Below, one piece after another: positions 33,831 through 41,962 of a DNA stretch of 42,255 nucleotides. Source of the DNA: a virus. Both the position numbers and the translations under genes were made by a program. Below the pieces are notes generated by a model. That model was not told where the DNA came from. It did not search any database and saw only the letters and a program-made list of their open reading frames with translations. Position 1 is the stretch's first letter. Each line of letters starts with the position of its first letter. The stretch spans positions 1 to 42,255 of IMG/VR virus record IMGVR_UViG_3300035701_000083; one strand, written 5' to 3'.

Positions 33831-35275
33831 CGACGATCGGGACGCTAATTGTCAAGCTGATCGGTGATACGGCGCAGTTCTCGCAGTCGCTAAATAAAGC
33901 GAAAGGCGAGGCGAAGGGGATGGGGGAGGATATCAAGAAGTCCACGGCGGCGATCGGTGGATTCAATCTATCCGCAATCGGGGCGGCGATCGGGGTGGCG
34001 AGCTTTGGGGCGGCGATATACAAGGCCGGCAAGTTCGCGCTGGATTCGGCAAACCAGTTCAGGGATTACGGATTGCAGATACAGCAGGCGATGATCTTCA
34101 CCGGGCAGAGCGCCGAGGAGACCAGCCGGATGATCGAGCTGGCGGATGACATGGGAGTTGGCTTCGATACGCTGCGGCTGGGATTGCAAAATGCGGTGAA
34201 GCACGGCTTCGATCCGAGCATAGAGGGGCTGGGAAAGCTGGCGGATGAATTTTTGACCCTGGCGCCAGGCGTTGAACGGGGTGCTTATCTGCTGGAAAAT
34301 TACGGCAGATCCGGGTTCGCGATGGGGAAGCTGATGAGCCTGGGAGGCAGCGGGATACGGGAGGCGGCGGATGCGATCCAGGGATCCATCGTGATGACGG
34401 ATCAGGCGATCGCAATAGCGGAGGATTACCGGGTTGCGGCAGACCAATTGAGCGATTCATGGCGGGATGTAAAACTTGCCGTGGGAGCGGCGGTTGCTCC
34501 AGGCCTGATAGGAGCATTTACTATAATGACTGAATTGATAAAAGAACCAATTAATCAAACGAACGCCTATCGGGTGGCGGTTGATCGATTAAATGATTCT
34601 TTCACAGGGATCGATTCGGCGACCAGATCATATACGGCGATGGCGGAGGCGGCTGCGAAAACGGCGAAAGAGACCGTAGAGATAAGCCAGGCGGCGGTCA
34701 AGGCGACTCATGATTATGCAAATTTCGTGGAGATCGCCAGGGAGCTGGGAAAGGTTGGGGGGAAATCGCAGGTGGAATTAATCTACGACATCATATCGAA
34801 GACGCCGGGCATCACGGACAGGATGCTGGCGGACTACGCGCTGAAGAACAAGATGATCACGCAGGAGCAGTACAACCTGACGCTGGCGACGCAGGCCGCC
34901 GCCCAGAAACAGGGTGATGCGTACCTGTATCCGGTGGATCAGATCGATTTGATACGAGGTGGGTTGGGCGCGATTATGAACATGCCGGATATCACCAAGG
35001 TCATTGAGATCATTACCATTGGCGAGATCCCGGATGTACTCTTGAAAAAGCGACCCAAACGGCACAAGCAGTTTGGCGGTGATGTATATGCAGGCGAGGA
35101 AATTATTGTCGGGGAAGCTGGACCAGAGGCATTTGTAGCACCCGCAGATGGAAAAATCATACCAAATGATAAGTTGCGCAGCATCGGGGAGGTAGTTAAA
35201 CAAATCCAGAATAATTATTACGGGCCGGTGAACCTGACGGTGGCGGAGAAGGAAGAACCGTGGCGGGTTTTGTGA
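33827..35275 (+). CDS. Tape measure protein (short)
   Basis: This 482-residue protein follows the chaperone pair, overlapping its stop. Start TIGTLIVKLIGDTAQFSQSLNKAKGEAKGM is the classic phage tape-measure N-terminus. A hydrophobic helix follows (LSAIGAAIGVASFGAAIYKAG), then long helices, and a C-terminal block QFGGDVYAGEEIIVGEAGPEAFVAPADGKIIPN, also typical. It sets tail length; with about 0.15 nm per residue, a tail near 70 nm is expected, which is short for a siphovirus. The central part (about 34490-34700 and 34940-35210) is more AT-rich, suggesting recombination within the gene. Confidence 0.88.
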   Translation: MTTIGTLIVKLIGDTAQFSQSLNKAKGEAKGMGEDIKKSTAAIGGFNLSAIGAAIGVASFGAAIYKAGKFALDSANQFRDYGLQIQQAMIFTGQSAEETSRMIELADDMGVGFDTLRLGLQNAVKHGFDPSIEGLGKLADEFLTLAPGVERGAYLLENYGRSGFAMGKLMSLGGSGIREAADAIQGSIVMTDQAIAIAEDYRVAADQLSDSWRDVKLAVGAAVAPGLIGAFTIMTELIKEPINQTNAYRVAVDRLNDSFTGIDSATRSYTAMAEAAAKTAKETVEISQAAVKATHDYANFVEIARELGKVGGKSQVELIYDIISKTPGITDRMLADYALKNKMITQEQYNLTLATQAAAQKQGDAYLYPVDQIDLIRGGLGAIMNMPDITKVIEIITIGEIPDVLLKKRPKRHKQFGGDVYAGEEIIVGEAGPEAFVAPADGKIIPNDKLRSIGEVVKQIQNNYYGPVNLTVAEKEEPWRVL

Positions 35276-35286
35276 TGATGGTGAGG

Positions 35287-35382
35287 AAGATTGCTTCGCC
35301 CCGGAAAGAACCCGGGCTCGCAATGACAATGGGCGGGGTGGAGATTGCTTCGTCCCGGAAAGAACCCGGGACTCGCAATGAC
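35287..35382. repeat. Two family E repeats in tandem
   Basis: 35287-35329 and 35341-35382: (GAA)GATTGCTTCG(C/T)CCCGGAAAGAACCCGGG plus (A)CTCGCAATGACA. Almost identical units, 11 bases apart, between tape measure and Dit-like genes. A local duplication. Confidence 0.85.
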
Positions 35383-35396
35383 AGAGGTGAGTTAAG

Positions 35397-37595
35397 ATGC
35401 TTTTAGACCTGTATAAATGGGACGGGAACGAGATCAACGACGGGACTTATTACGAGGCCTGGATCCCGTACGGCCAGATCACGCTGCCAGCGGGCGAGCC
35501 TAAATGGATCAAGCAGGTTGGGCTCTCGTCGAAGCTGACGGGCATGGAGATCTCGGGCAAGGAGCTGACGATCTACGTGCGCTGCCTGGGGACGGTGAGC
35601 ACGCAGCACGAGACGATCAAGGCGCGCTTCAACGTGGACGGGGTAAACAGGATTTTGATCGCCAGGGACACGCTGGCGAGCAACCGGCAGTGGTATATGG
35701 AAGCGGAGGCGGCGCGGGTGATCGAGAAGTTCCCGGGCGTGTTCGTGATCACGCTGGCGCTGGAAGAGCCGGTCTGGTTGACAGTCGATACCGAGACGGA
35801 AACGACCTGGCAACCGACGGCCAGCGGGCAATCACGCAACTATACGATCGACATCGGGAACCTGGAGGCGCTGCCGATCTTCGAGATCACGCCGGTGACG
35901 GGCAAATCCGGGGTGATCACGGCGTACCGGCGGCATGTACGATTTTATAATCCGCAAATCTGGGCGATGCACAACTATGCGCTGGACGTGAGCTGCGGCG
36001 GGCTGAACACGGCGGCGTTGATCAATGACACGAGCGTCTCGAATCAGATCGATGACGCCGACGGGATCACGGCGGGAGACGAAACGATCAATATCGACAC
36101 GGCGGTGGGCGGCGGGTTGCCAGCCAGCGGAATGGGCTACTGTGGAACAGAGCAATTATCCTGGACGGCAAACAGCGGGACGCAGTTGACCGGCTGCGTG
36201 CGCGGCATCAATGGAACAACGGCGGCGGCGCACGCCAACAACGCGGTGATCGCAGTCAGCCGCATCCAGGCGGATGGTAACGATATCCGCGTTTTTGTGG
36301 ACGGCAAAGAATGCAAGCGCTGGCTGACGGGCATGAACACGGCGGCGACGCTGGTCTGGATCGTGATCGATTTCAAGAGGAAGCGTGAGTTTTTGTTGGC
36401 GACGGCGATGAATGATTCTTCAGATTACGCCGCGATTGCGGTGCAGGGCGAGAAGGCGCAACTTTGCCCGGACGAGGGCTGGCTGCTGATCGGGACGGAA
36501 GTTATCCATTATACAGACACATACGATAATGGCTTCAAAGACGGCCATGGCGAGACAAACCTGACACGCGGCTGCTGGGACACAACCAAGGCGGCGCATA
36601 CCATCGGAACGACGGTGCGCTGGCTCGAGCACGAAATCCAGCTCAACTACGGCAACCAGGCAATGACGGACCCATCCGTCAGCGACGAGATGAGCGACTA
36701 TTACGATGACGACAAGCCGATACTGGACCTGGCGAACTGCACGAACGTTCTGTGGACCTGGACGGAGTTCTGGTCGGCGTTGAAGACACGCACCTGCCAG
36801 TGGCATCCACATGTCAATCCGATCTGGGGACCGGCGGATGCGATGATGGTATTTTCATACACAGCAGATCACAAAAATTGGGATGCCGAACCCGCTGGCG
36901 AGATGGGGCTGATCGGCGGGTTGAAGGATGGCGTGTTGGCGGACGATAACTTCTGGATATTCAGCCACCCGGCGGGCATCAACACGACGGGGGCAAACAT
37001 GAACTGGGCAAGCGGCGAGAAGTACAACATTGCGGCGGCAACCGACGAGGCGGCGGTCAAGACCAACCCGTCCACCACGCCAACTCCGGAGCCGCTGCGC
37101 TGGGCGACCTGGTACACGATCCCGGATACGAGCGTGGCGAACACGTGGCAGGCGTGGTCACGCGATACGACGATCACGGGCACGGTCTATCACGTGATGC
37201 TGTACCTGAAAACGAAGCGGGCGACATCATACATCGAGGTGTCGAGCGTGACGCTGCCGCTCCTGGCGGCGGGCGTGCCGCAGGGCACGCTGGGGTCGCA
37301 GGTAGCGAACATCTATAAGATGTCGCTTAAGCTGGAGAACACGACGACGGGTTACAGCATCAACCTGGACTGCCCGGTGAAACTGAATGAAAAGCTGACG
37401 GTGGACACGCTGGAGCGGACCATCCGCATGACACCAGGCGGGGGGAACGCGTTCAAGGCATTGACGCTAAACAAGCCGGATAAAAACCGGGCGCAGTGGC
37501 TGGCGATGGGCCAGGGCGTGAACAACATCGAGGTCACGGAAAGCGGACTGGCCGGCCTGCTCATCGTGGTCAAGTGGCAGGGCAGGAATAACTGA
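35397..37595 (+). CDS. Distal tail (Dit-like) protein with large insertion
   Basis: This is a 732-residue protein downstream of the tape measure. The N-terminal 150 residues (LDLYKWDGNEINDGTYYEAWIPYGQ..., then ETIKARFNVDGVNRILIARDTLASNRQWYMEAEAARVIEKFPGVFVITL) resemble the Dit/tail-ring beta-sandwich. The C-terminal 110 residues (NIYKMSLKLENTTTGYSINLDCPVKLNEKLTVDTLERTIRM... AMGQGVNNIEVTESGLAGLLIVVKW) resemble the Dit galectin-like part. The middle 450 residues are an insertion that includes a YCGTEQLSWTANSGTQLTGCVRGINGTTAAAH repeat-like module, found twice (second copy VQGEKAQLCPDEGWLLIGTEVIHYT...NLTRGCWDTTKAAH). It may help host binding. Confidence 0.72.
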   Translation: MLLDLYKWDGNEINDGTYYEAWIPYGQITLPAGEPKWIKQVGLSSKLTGMEISGKELTIYVRCLGTVSTQHETIKARFNVDGVNRILIARDTLASNRQWYMEAEAARVIEKFPGVFVITLALEEPVWLTVDTETETTWQPTASGQSRNYTIDIGNLEALPIFEITPVTGKSGVITAYRRHVRFYNPQIWAMHNYALDVSCGGLNTAALINDTSVSNQIDDADGITAGDETINIDTAVGGGLPASGMGYCGTEQLSWTANSGTQLTGCVRGINGTTAAAHANNAVIAVSRIQADGNDIRVFVDGKECKRWLTGMNTAATLVWIVIDFKRKREFLLATAMNDSSDYAAIAVQGEKAQLCPDEGWLLIGTEVIHYTDTYDNGFKDGHGETNLTRGCWDTTKAAHTIGTTVRWLEHEIQLNYGNQAMTDPSVSDEMSDYYDDDKPILDLANCTNVLWTWTEFWSALKTRTCQWHPHVNPIWGPADAMMVFSYTADHKNWDAEPAGEMGLIGGLKDGVLADDNFWIFSHPAGINTTGANMNWASGEKYNIAAATDEAAVKTNPSTTPTPEPLRWATWYTIPDTSVANTWQAWSRDTTITGTVYHVMLYLKTKRATSYIEVSSVTLPLLAAGVPQGTLGSQVANIYKMSLKLENTTTGYSINLDCPVKLNEKLTVDTLERTIRMTPGGGNAFKALTLNKPDKNRAQWLAMGQGVNNIEVTESGLAGLLIVVKWQGRNN

Positions 37596-37610
37596 TTAAG
37601 GAGATAAAAA

Positions 37611-38024
37611 ATGGTTGATTACAACAAATTTAATTCTTTTGTAGAAGCAGAGGCAGAGAAAAAGATTGATCTCTCCAGTGCAGGATTGACCGTCGCATTG
37701 TGCGATGCGGCGCACGCGCCCGTGGCGACAAATTCGATATTGGCGAATCTTACGCAAATATCCTACACCAACCTGTCATCCAGGGTGATTACCGTGACTT
37801 CATCCGGCCAGACCGGCGGAACGTACAAGCTGGTGCTGGTTGACCTGGTTCTGACAGCCAGCGGTGCGGTTGGGCCATTTCAGTACGTGGTGATCTATGA
37901 TGACGGGGCGACCAATGACGACCTGATCTGCTGGTATAACTACGGGTCTGAGGTGACACTGGCGAGTGGTGAGACGTTCACAATTAATTTCGATCCGGAC
38001 ACCGGCGTATTGCAGATAGTTTAA
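37611..38024 (+). CDS. Small tail-tip structural protein
   Basis: This is a 137-residue protein. VDYNKFNSFVEAEAEKKIDLSSAGLTVALCDAAHAPVATNSILANLTQI, then YKLVLVDLVLTASGAVGPFQYVVIYDDGATNDDLICWYNYGSEVTLASGETFTINFDPDTGVLQI. This F-x-x-E-A-E-K...L..A.....N pattern is found in many phage structural genes near tail tip and fibre genes. The strand-rich end suggests a beta-sandwich. AAGGAGATAAAA before ATG 37611. The base composition is more AT-rich than in the genes before it. Confidence 0.72.
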   Translation: MVDYNKFNSFVEAEAEKKIDLSSAGLTVALCDAAHAPVATNSILANLTQISYTNLSSRVITVTSSGQTGGTYKLVLVDLVLTASGAVGPFQYVVIYDDGATNDDLICWYNYGSEVTLASGETFTINFDPDTGVLQIV

Positions 38025-38034
38025 GGCAGTCCAA

Positions 38035-40059
38035 ATGGCCATTACGCAAGTTGGGTCGATAACCGGACCAGTCACGCAGATTGGAACAAATCTGACTGTG
38101 ACAGAACCGGCAGGTTGTCAGGCAGACGACTACCTGGTAGTTTGGATTGCCCATAAAGGAACAGTTGGTTATCAGGCTCTTAATGGTTGGATTAAGCTAG
38201 AAAACCAATCTATAGGAAATACGGATTCAACAGATGGTATTGCGTCTGGCGAATTATTTTACATCAAACGCGGCGCGTCTGCCCCCAATCTCACATTCAT
38301 ATGGGAGACCGAATTGGGAGACGTGGCGATGGGAATGTGTGCCGCTTTCCGTGGGATACATCTTACCGATCCCATTCGTGCAAGCACCAGCAAAACGGCT
38401 GCGATAGGAGCGACAGTCGCCACAGAAACCGCTTTGTCTGCGTCCATCGGAGACCTTTGCTTTATGGGGTTGGCTGGTGGTGATGCTTATACTTTTTCAG
38501 CAGAGCAAATAAATGGCGTTCCGACAGCCTTAAATGAATTAGCAGATAACAACACGACCACTGGCTCAGATACTACTAATGCGGTAGCCGCTCTAGTTCT
38601 TACGTTAGATATTACAAGTCAAACATTACAGGCGACATGCTCAAGTGCATTGGGGCGAAATGTTATTGCAGTAGCCTATTTCAAACCCACGGCCAATGCT
38701 TACACGCTCGCGTGTGATTATGGTACATATGCGTTAACCGGGCAGCCGGTCACGTTCAAGCGGACGTATGTACTGGCGGCGGAGCAGGGTTCTTATGCAC
38801 TCGCGGGGCAGGCGGTTGTTCTTCATAAGGGATATACATTAGTAGCTGGATTAGGTACATACGCATTAACAGGTCAACCAGTTACGTTCAAGCGTACTTA
38901 TGTACTGGCAGCGGGGCAGGGTTCTTATGCGCTCGCGGGGCAGGCGGTTGTTCTGACGCGAAGTTATGCGATAACAGGCTTGCAGGGCTCTGAATACTTG
39001 CGATGGAAGCTATCCGAGCGGGTGATCATTTTCAGCAAGACCGGTATACCGCTGGCGGAGTTGAGCGCGCCGGTTGTGCGCAACTGGAAGCTCGAGTATG
39101 CGGTATCGGCGGAGCGGGCGGTCTTCGAGCTGGATCCGGCGGATATACGGGGCGGATTTTTGGACTACGGCAATTTTATCGGGGTGTTCTCGGACGACCT
39201 GCCGAACTGGGCGGGTGTGATCTGGCCGCCGCAGACTTGGCCGGGCGGCGGCAAGGTGCTGGTGGAGGCGAAGGGTGCGGAGTACGTGACCAGCTTCCGG
39301 GTCACGGGCGTAAACGACAGGATATCGGGAACTGGCGGACTGATCTTCGCAAAACTTTTGACCAGCATCCAGTCATCAGGCTGGCGTCCACACCTGCCGC
39401 TGGTGATCATCGACGAGACCAACATCATCCACTCAGGCAAGCATGTGACGATAACGTATCACCGCGAGCGGCTGTTCGATGCGTTCAACGATTTGGCGGA
39501 GGAGACCGGCCAGTACTGGTGGCTGGAGCCGGAGCTTGACCCGAGAGGCAGGCTGCGGTTGGTTGCATTCTGGCAGGCGAAGCGGGGACGGAAATGGCCT
39601 AAACGCCTGATCGAGGGATCGAATTTCACGCCGGATCAAGTGCTCGAGACGGGGGACATCGTCAACCGGCTATATGGGATCGGCAAGCAAAAGGGCTGGA
39701 CACACCCGCTGGAAGTGGCCGTGAACGACATGGATTCGATCTCGGACTACGGATTGATCGAGGATGTTTTCATAGATGAGTCTGCGGACCCGAACACGCT
39801 GTTGACGCGGGCGGCGCGGCGGCTGCAGAAGCGGTCCCGGCCGCGCATCATGATCACGGGCAGCATCTACAAGACGCCGTACCCGTGGATCGGGGATCTG
39901 GTGGACGTGCAATTATCGTATGAGTTATATACAGCCAAGGGCGTGAACCTGGGCAGGCTGGTGGAGGATATCCAATTGACGGAAATGTCTTATTCATCGG
40001 CAGAGAAAATGGCGGCGGTGACACTGGATTCGGCCGGAATCAACGACGAGGGCGAATGA
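38035..40059 (+). CDS. Tail-tip hub (Tal-like) protein fused to an N-terminal domain and repeats
   Basis: This is a 674-residue protein with three parts. Residues 1-220: a beta-rich domain (ITGPVTQIGTNLTVTEPAGCQADDYLVVWIAHKG... NVIAVAYFKP) of the kind found in phage adhesins. Residues 222-325: five imperfect repeats of 20-22 residues with the consensus Y-x-L-x-x-x-x-G-x-Y-A-L-x-G-Q-x-V-x-x-x-R; two pairs are almost the same at DNA level. Residues 330-674: a Tal/gp18-like hub with FSKTGIPLAELSAPVV, FDAFNDLAEETGQYWWLEPELDPRGRLRLVAF and SRPRIMITGSIYKTPYPWIGDLVDVQL. Base composition changes near 39000, at the border between repeats and hub, so the front looks added. Confidence 0.75.
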   Translation: MAITQVGSITGPVTQIGTNLTVTEPAGCQADDYLVVWIAHKGTVGYQALNGWIKLENQSIGNTDSTDGIASGELFYIKRGASAPNLTFIWETELGDVAMGMCAAFRGIHLTDPIRASTSKTAAIGATVATETALSASIGDLCFMGLAGGDAYTFSAEQINGVPTALNELADNNTTTGSDTTNAVAALVLTLDITSQTLQATCSSALGRNVIAVAYFKPTANAYTLACDYGTYALTGQPVTFKRTYVLAAEQGSYALAGQAVVLHKGYTLVAGLGTYALTGQPVTFKRTYVLAAGQGSYALAGQAVVLTRSYAITGLQGSEYLRWKLSERVIIFSKTGIPLAELSAPVVRNWKLEYAVSAERAVFELDPADIRGGFLDYGNFIGVFSDDLPNWAGVIWPPQTWPGGGKVLVEAKGAEYVTSFRVTGVNDRISGTGGLIFAKLLTSIQSSGWRPHLPLVIIDETNIIHSGKHVTITYHRERLFDAFNDLAEETGQYWWLEPELDPRGRLRLVAFWQAKRGRKWPKRLIEGSNFTPDQVLETGDIVNRLYGIGKQKGWTHPLEVAVNDMDSISDYGLIEDVFIDESADPNTLLTRAARRLQKRSRPRIMITGSIYKTPYPWIGDLVDVQLSYELYTAKGVNLGRLVEDIQLTEMSYSSAEKMAAVTLDSAGINDEGE

Positions 40060-40060
40060 G

Positions 40061-41590
40061 ATGAAGACGAGACTGCCGGGCGTGCGCGAGTTCCACCGAA
40101 ACGAGGGCGACGAGGTCATGAACCTGCTGCGCAGATACCGGCTGGGGCTGCGGCGGGCGAAAGAGTCCTACCGGACGGAGCAGGCATTGCGGGCGAGCGA
40201 CCTGGCGACGGAGCAGGGCGAGTTCCACGCGGGGGCGTTCATCACGGGCGAGGGTGACCCTGAGGATGCGGATTTCACGGGCGGGTTCTTTGGCTATCCG
40301 GGGGTCACGATTGGCGGGACAGAATACTTTTTGTTGGGGATGGAGCTGGGGGAAATGCAGGTGGGGTTGTCGCTGGTAAATGGCAAAGTCTATTATGGAG
40401 GGGGTGCTGGTGTAATGGATGTGGATGGCATCCGGGGCGCCTATGGTGGGGCAATTACGTACTGGCTACAATCGGATGGGGACGTGTTCATCGGCTCGAA
40501 TGTTGGTGCGCCTGCCACGACCTCGTTTGTGGTTTTCTCAAACGCACAGACCTACAACGGCGAGAGCATGGGTGCGGGGGATGTGTTGCTTGGATGCAAC
40601 ACTGCTGGCTATGCTAATGTTCTCTGGGATGTTTCCGACAAGCAGTTGAAATTCAGGGGTGGGGTAACGACCCGGCTTTATATTGGCACTGATGGTTCTT
40701 TATATTGGAGCGCGGGTTGGCTGAATAATGATGGTATGTCCATTCTTTATTCGGACACGCCTGGGGATGCCAATAAAATAAAGTTCACGGGTCTTTTATC
40801 CGACGCATATATTTATGCCGACGGTGCTGGCACTATATGCCTGGTTAGCGGCGATGGCGGACGAGGGGGCCAACACATAAATATCGCCGGTGGTGATTTA
40901 CGGATTGCGTCTAGTGCGAACTCTTCGTTTTTCCAAATGGGCACCGGGGTATATATCTATGCTGGATCAGCGATGGATGGACAAGAGACCGTCTTCAATG
41001 AGAACGGCAGGGATATTAATTTTCGCATCGAGGGTGATACGGATGCGAACTTGTTACGTCTGGATGCCGGATTGGACGCCATTGGAATTGGCGGCGCACC
41101 AACAGCGGGGCAGAAGCTCAAGGTGACCGGCGCAATGACGGTCACGGGGGCGCTTACTCCAGCTTCCATCGCGGGTTGGGCAATCGGCACGAATGTGCAG
41201 GCGTGGGATGCGCAGTTAGATCAGTTGGCATTATGTGCAGTAGCCGCCAATGGCGATTTTATCGTTGGAAATTATGGCGATGGGTCCTCGCCGACGTGGG
41301 AGAAGAAGACCGCGGCGCAAGCGCGCACGGCGTTGGGGTTGGTCATCGGTACAAACGTGCAGGCGTGGGATACTGACCTGGATTGGGTGGCGGCAAATAT
41401 CACGACGGCGGGGAAAAATCTTATAGACGATACTGGTGTTGCAGCACAAAGAAGCACGCTCGGGCTGGGTGCGTTAGCCACCAAGAACGCGGCAGCTACC
41501 CAGGCGGATGCCACCGGAGCGCTGGATGATGTGGTTTCAAAATTCAACGCCTTGATAGATAAACTTCAGGCGGCTGAAATAATGGTTTGA
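40061..41590 (+). CDS. Tail fibre protein
   Basis: This 509-residue protein is downstream of the hub. The first 60 residues are charged and helical and may attach to the tail (VREFHRNEGDEVMNLLRRYRLGLRRAKESYRT). The middle is Gly-rich beta-structure (SDGDVFIGSNVGAPATTSFVVFSN, LYIGTDGSLYWSAGW, GGRGGQHINIAGGDLRI) like trimeric fibre shafts. The end has repeated fibre blocks: IGTNVQAWDAQLDQLA and IGTNVQAWDTDLDWVA, with ARTALGLVIG and RSTLGLGALATKNAA. A final helix follows. It should bind the host surface. The start codon is 1 base after the hub stop. Confidence 0.82.
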   Translation: MKTRLPGVREFHRNEGDEVMNLLRRYRLGLRRAKESYRTEQALRASDLATEQGEFHAGAFITGEGDPEDADFTGGFFGYPGVTIGGTEYFLLGMELGEMQVGLSLVNGKVYYGGGAGVMDVDGIRGAYGGAITYWLQSDGDVFIGSNVGAPATTSFVVFSNAQTYNGESMGAGDVLLGCNTAGYANVLWDVSDKQLKFRGGVTTRLYIGTDGSLYWSAGWLNNDGMSILYSDTPGDANKIKFTGLLSDAYIYADGAGTICLVSGDGGRGGQHINIAGGDLRIASSANSSFFQMGTGVYIYAGSAMDGQETVFNENGRDINFRIEGDTDANLLRLDAGLDAIGIGGAPTAGQKLKVTGAMTVTGALTPASIAGWAIGTNVQAWDAQLDQLALCAVAANGDFIVGNYGDGSSPTWEKKTAAQARTALGLVIGTNVQAWDTDLDWVAANITTAGKNLIDDTGVAAQRSTLGLGALATKNAAATQADATGALDDVVSKFNALIDKLQAAEIMV

Positions 41591-41612
41591 CAAGCATGGA
41601 AAGGAAATCCGA

Positions 41613-41819
41613 ATGACAGATCAATTGGTAGCATTACTATTGGGTTTGAAAAGGGATATCAATGATGCCGGACTGGATCCCAACCAGATACTACGCCTTC
41701 ACTTGAATGTTTTAAGCGGTCCACCGCCGGTTCAAAATTTGCCGGTTGAACAGGAACAAACAACCAAACCGGCAGTTTTGAAGAGGGACAAACATAAGAA
41801 GAAAAACGAAGGCGGCTGA
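41613..41819 (+). CDS. Small protein after the fibre gene
   Basis: This is a 68-residue protein. The first 35 residues are helical (DQLVALLLGLKRDINDAGLDPNQILRLHLNVL), then a proline-rich linker and a Lys-rich tail (KRDKHKKKNEGG). AAAGGAAA precedes ATG 41613. It could be a fibre assembly chaperone or a small tail-tip protein; unknown. Confidence 0.5.
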   Translation: MTDQLVALLLGLKRDINDAGLDPNQILRLHLNVLSGPPPVQNLPVEQEQTTKPAVLKRDKHKKKNEGG

Positions 41820-41820
41820 G

Positions 41821-41961
41821 ATGAATGAGATAAAGATCGTGGATTTGTATTCCGTCAAGAAACCACCAACTTCGATAAACTGATGCTGGATGGATAACGC
41901 GGCGTGATCTTCAAGGCCGGGCAGGGCGAATGGCCGGACGCACGGCGGCGAAGGTGGCATA
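41821..41961 (+). pseudogene. Decayed copy of the GH25 endolysin start
   Basis: From ATG 41821 the sequence matches the endolysin start at 213: NEIKIVDLYSV against SQIKIVDLYSV. Then a one-base loss near 41872 shifts the frame, and the codon matching Tyr (TAC at 289) is TAA. DNA identity is high from about 41890 to 41938 (CGCGGCGTGATCTTCAA, GCCGGGCAGGGCGAATGGCC) and stops at GGCCGGACG. Only the first 40 codons remain. The duplicate probably arose when the downstream gene was inserted ahead of the present lysin. Confidence 0.88.
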
Positions 41962-41962
41962 A

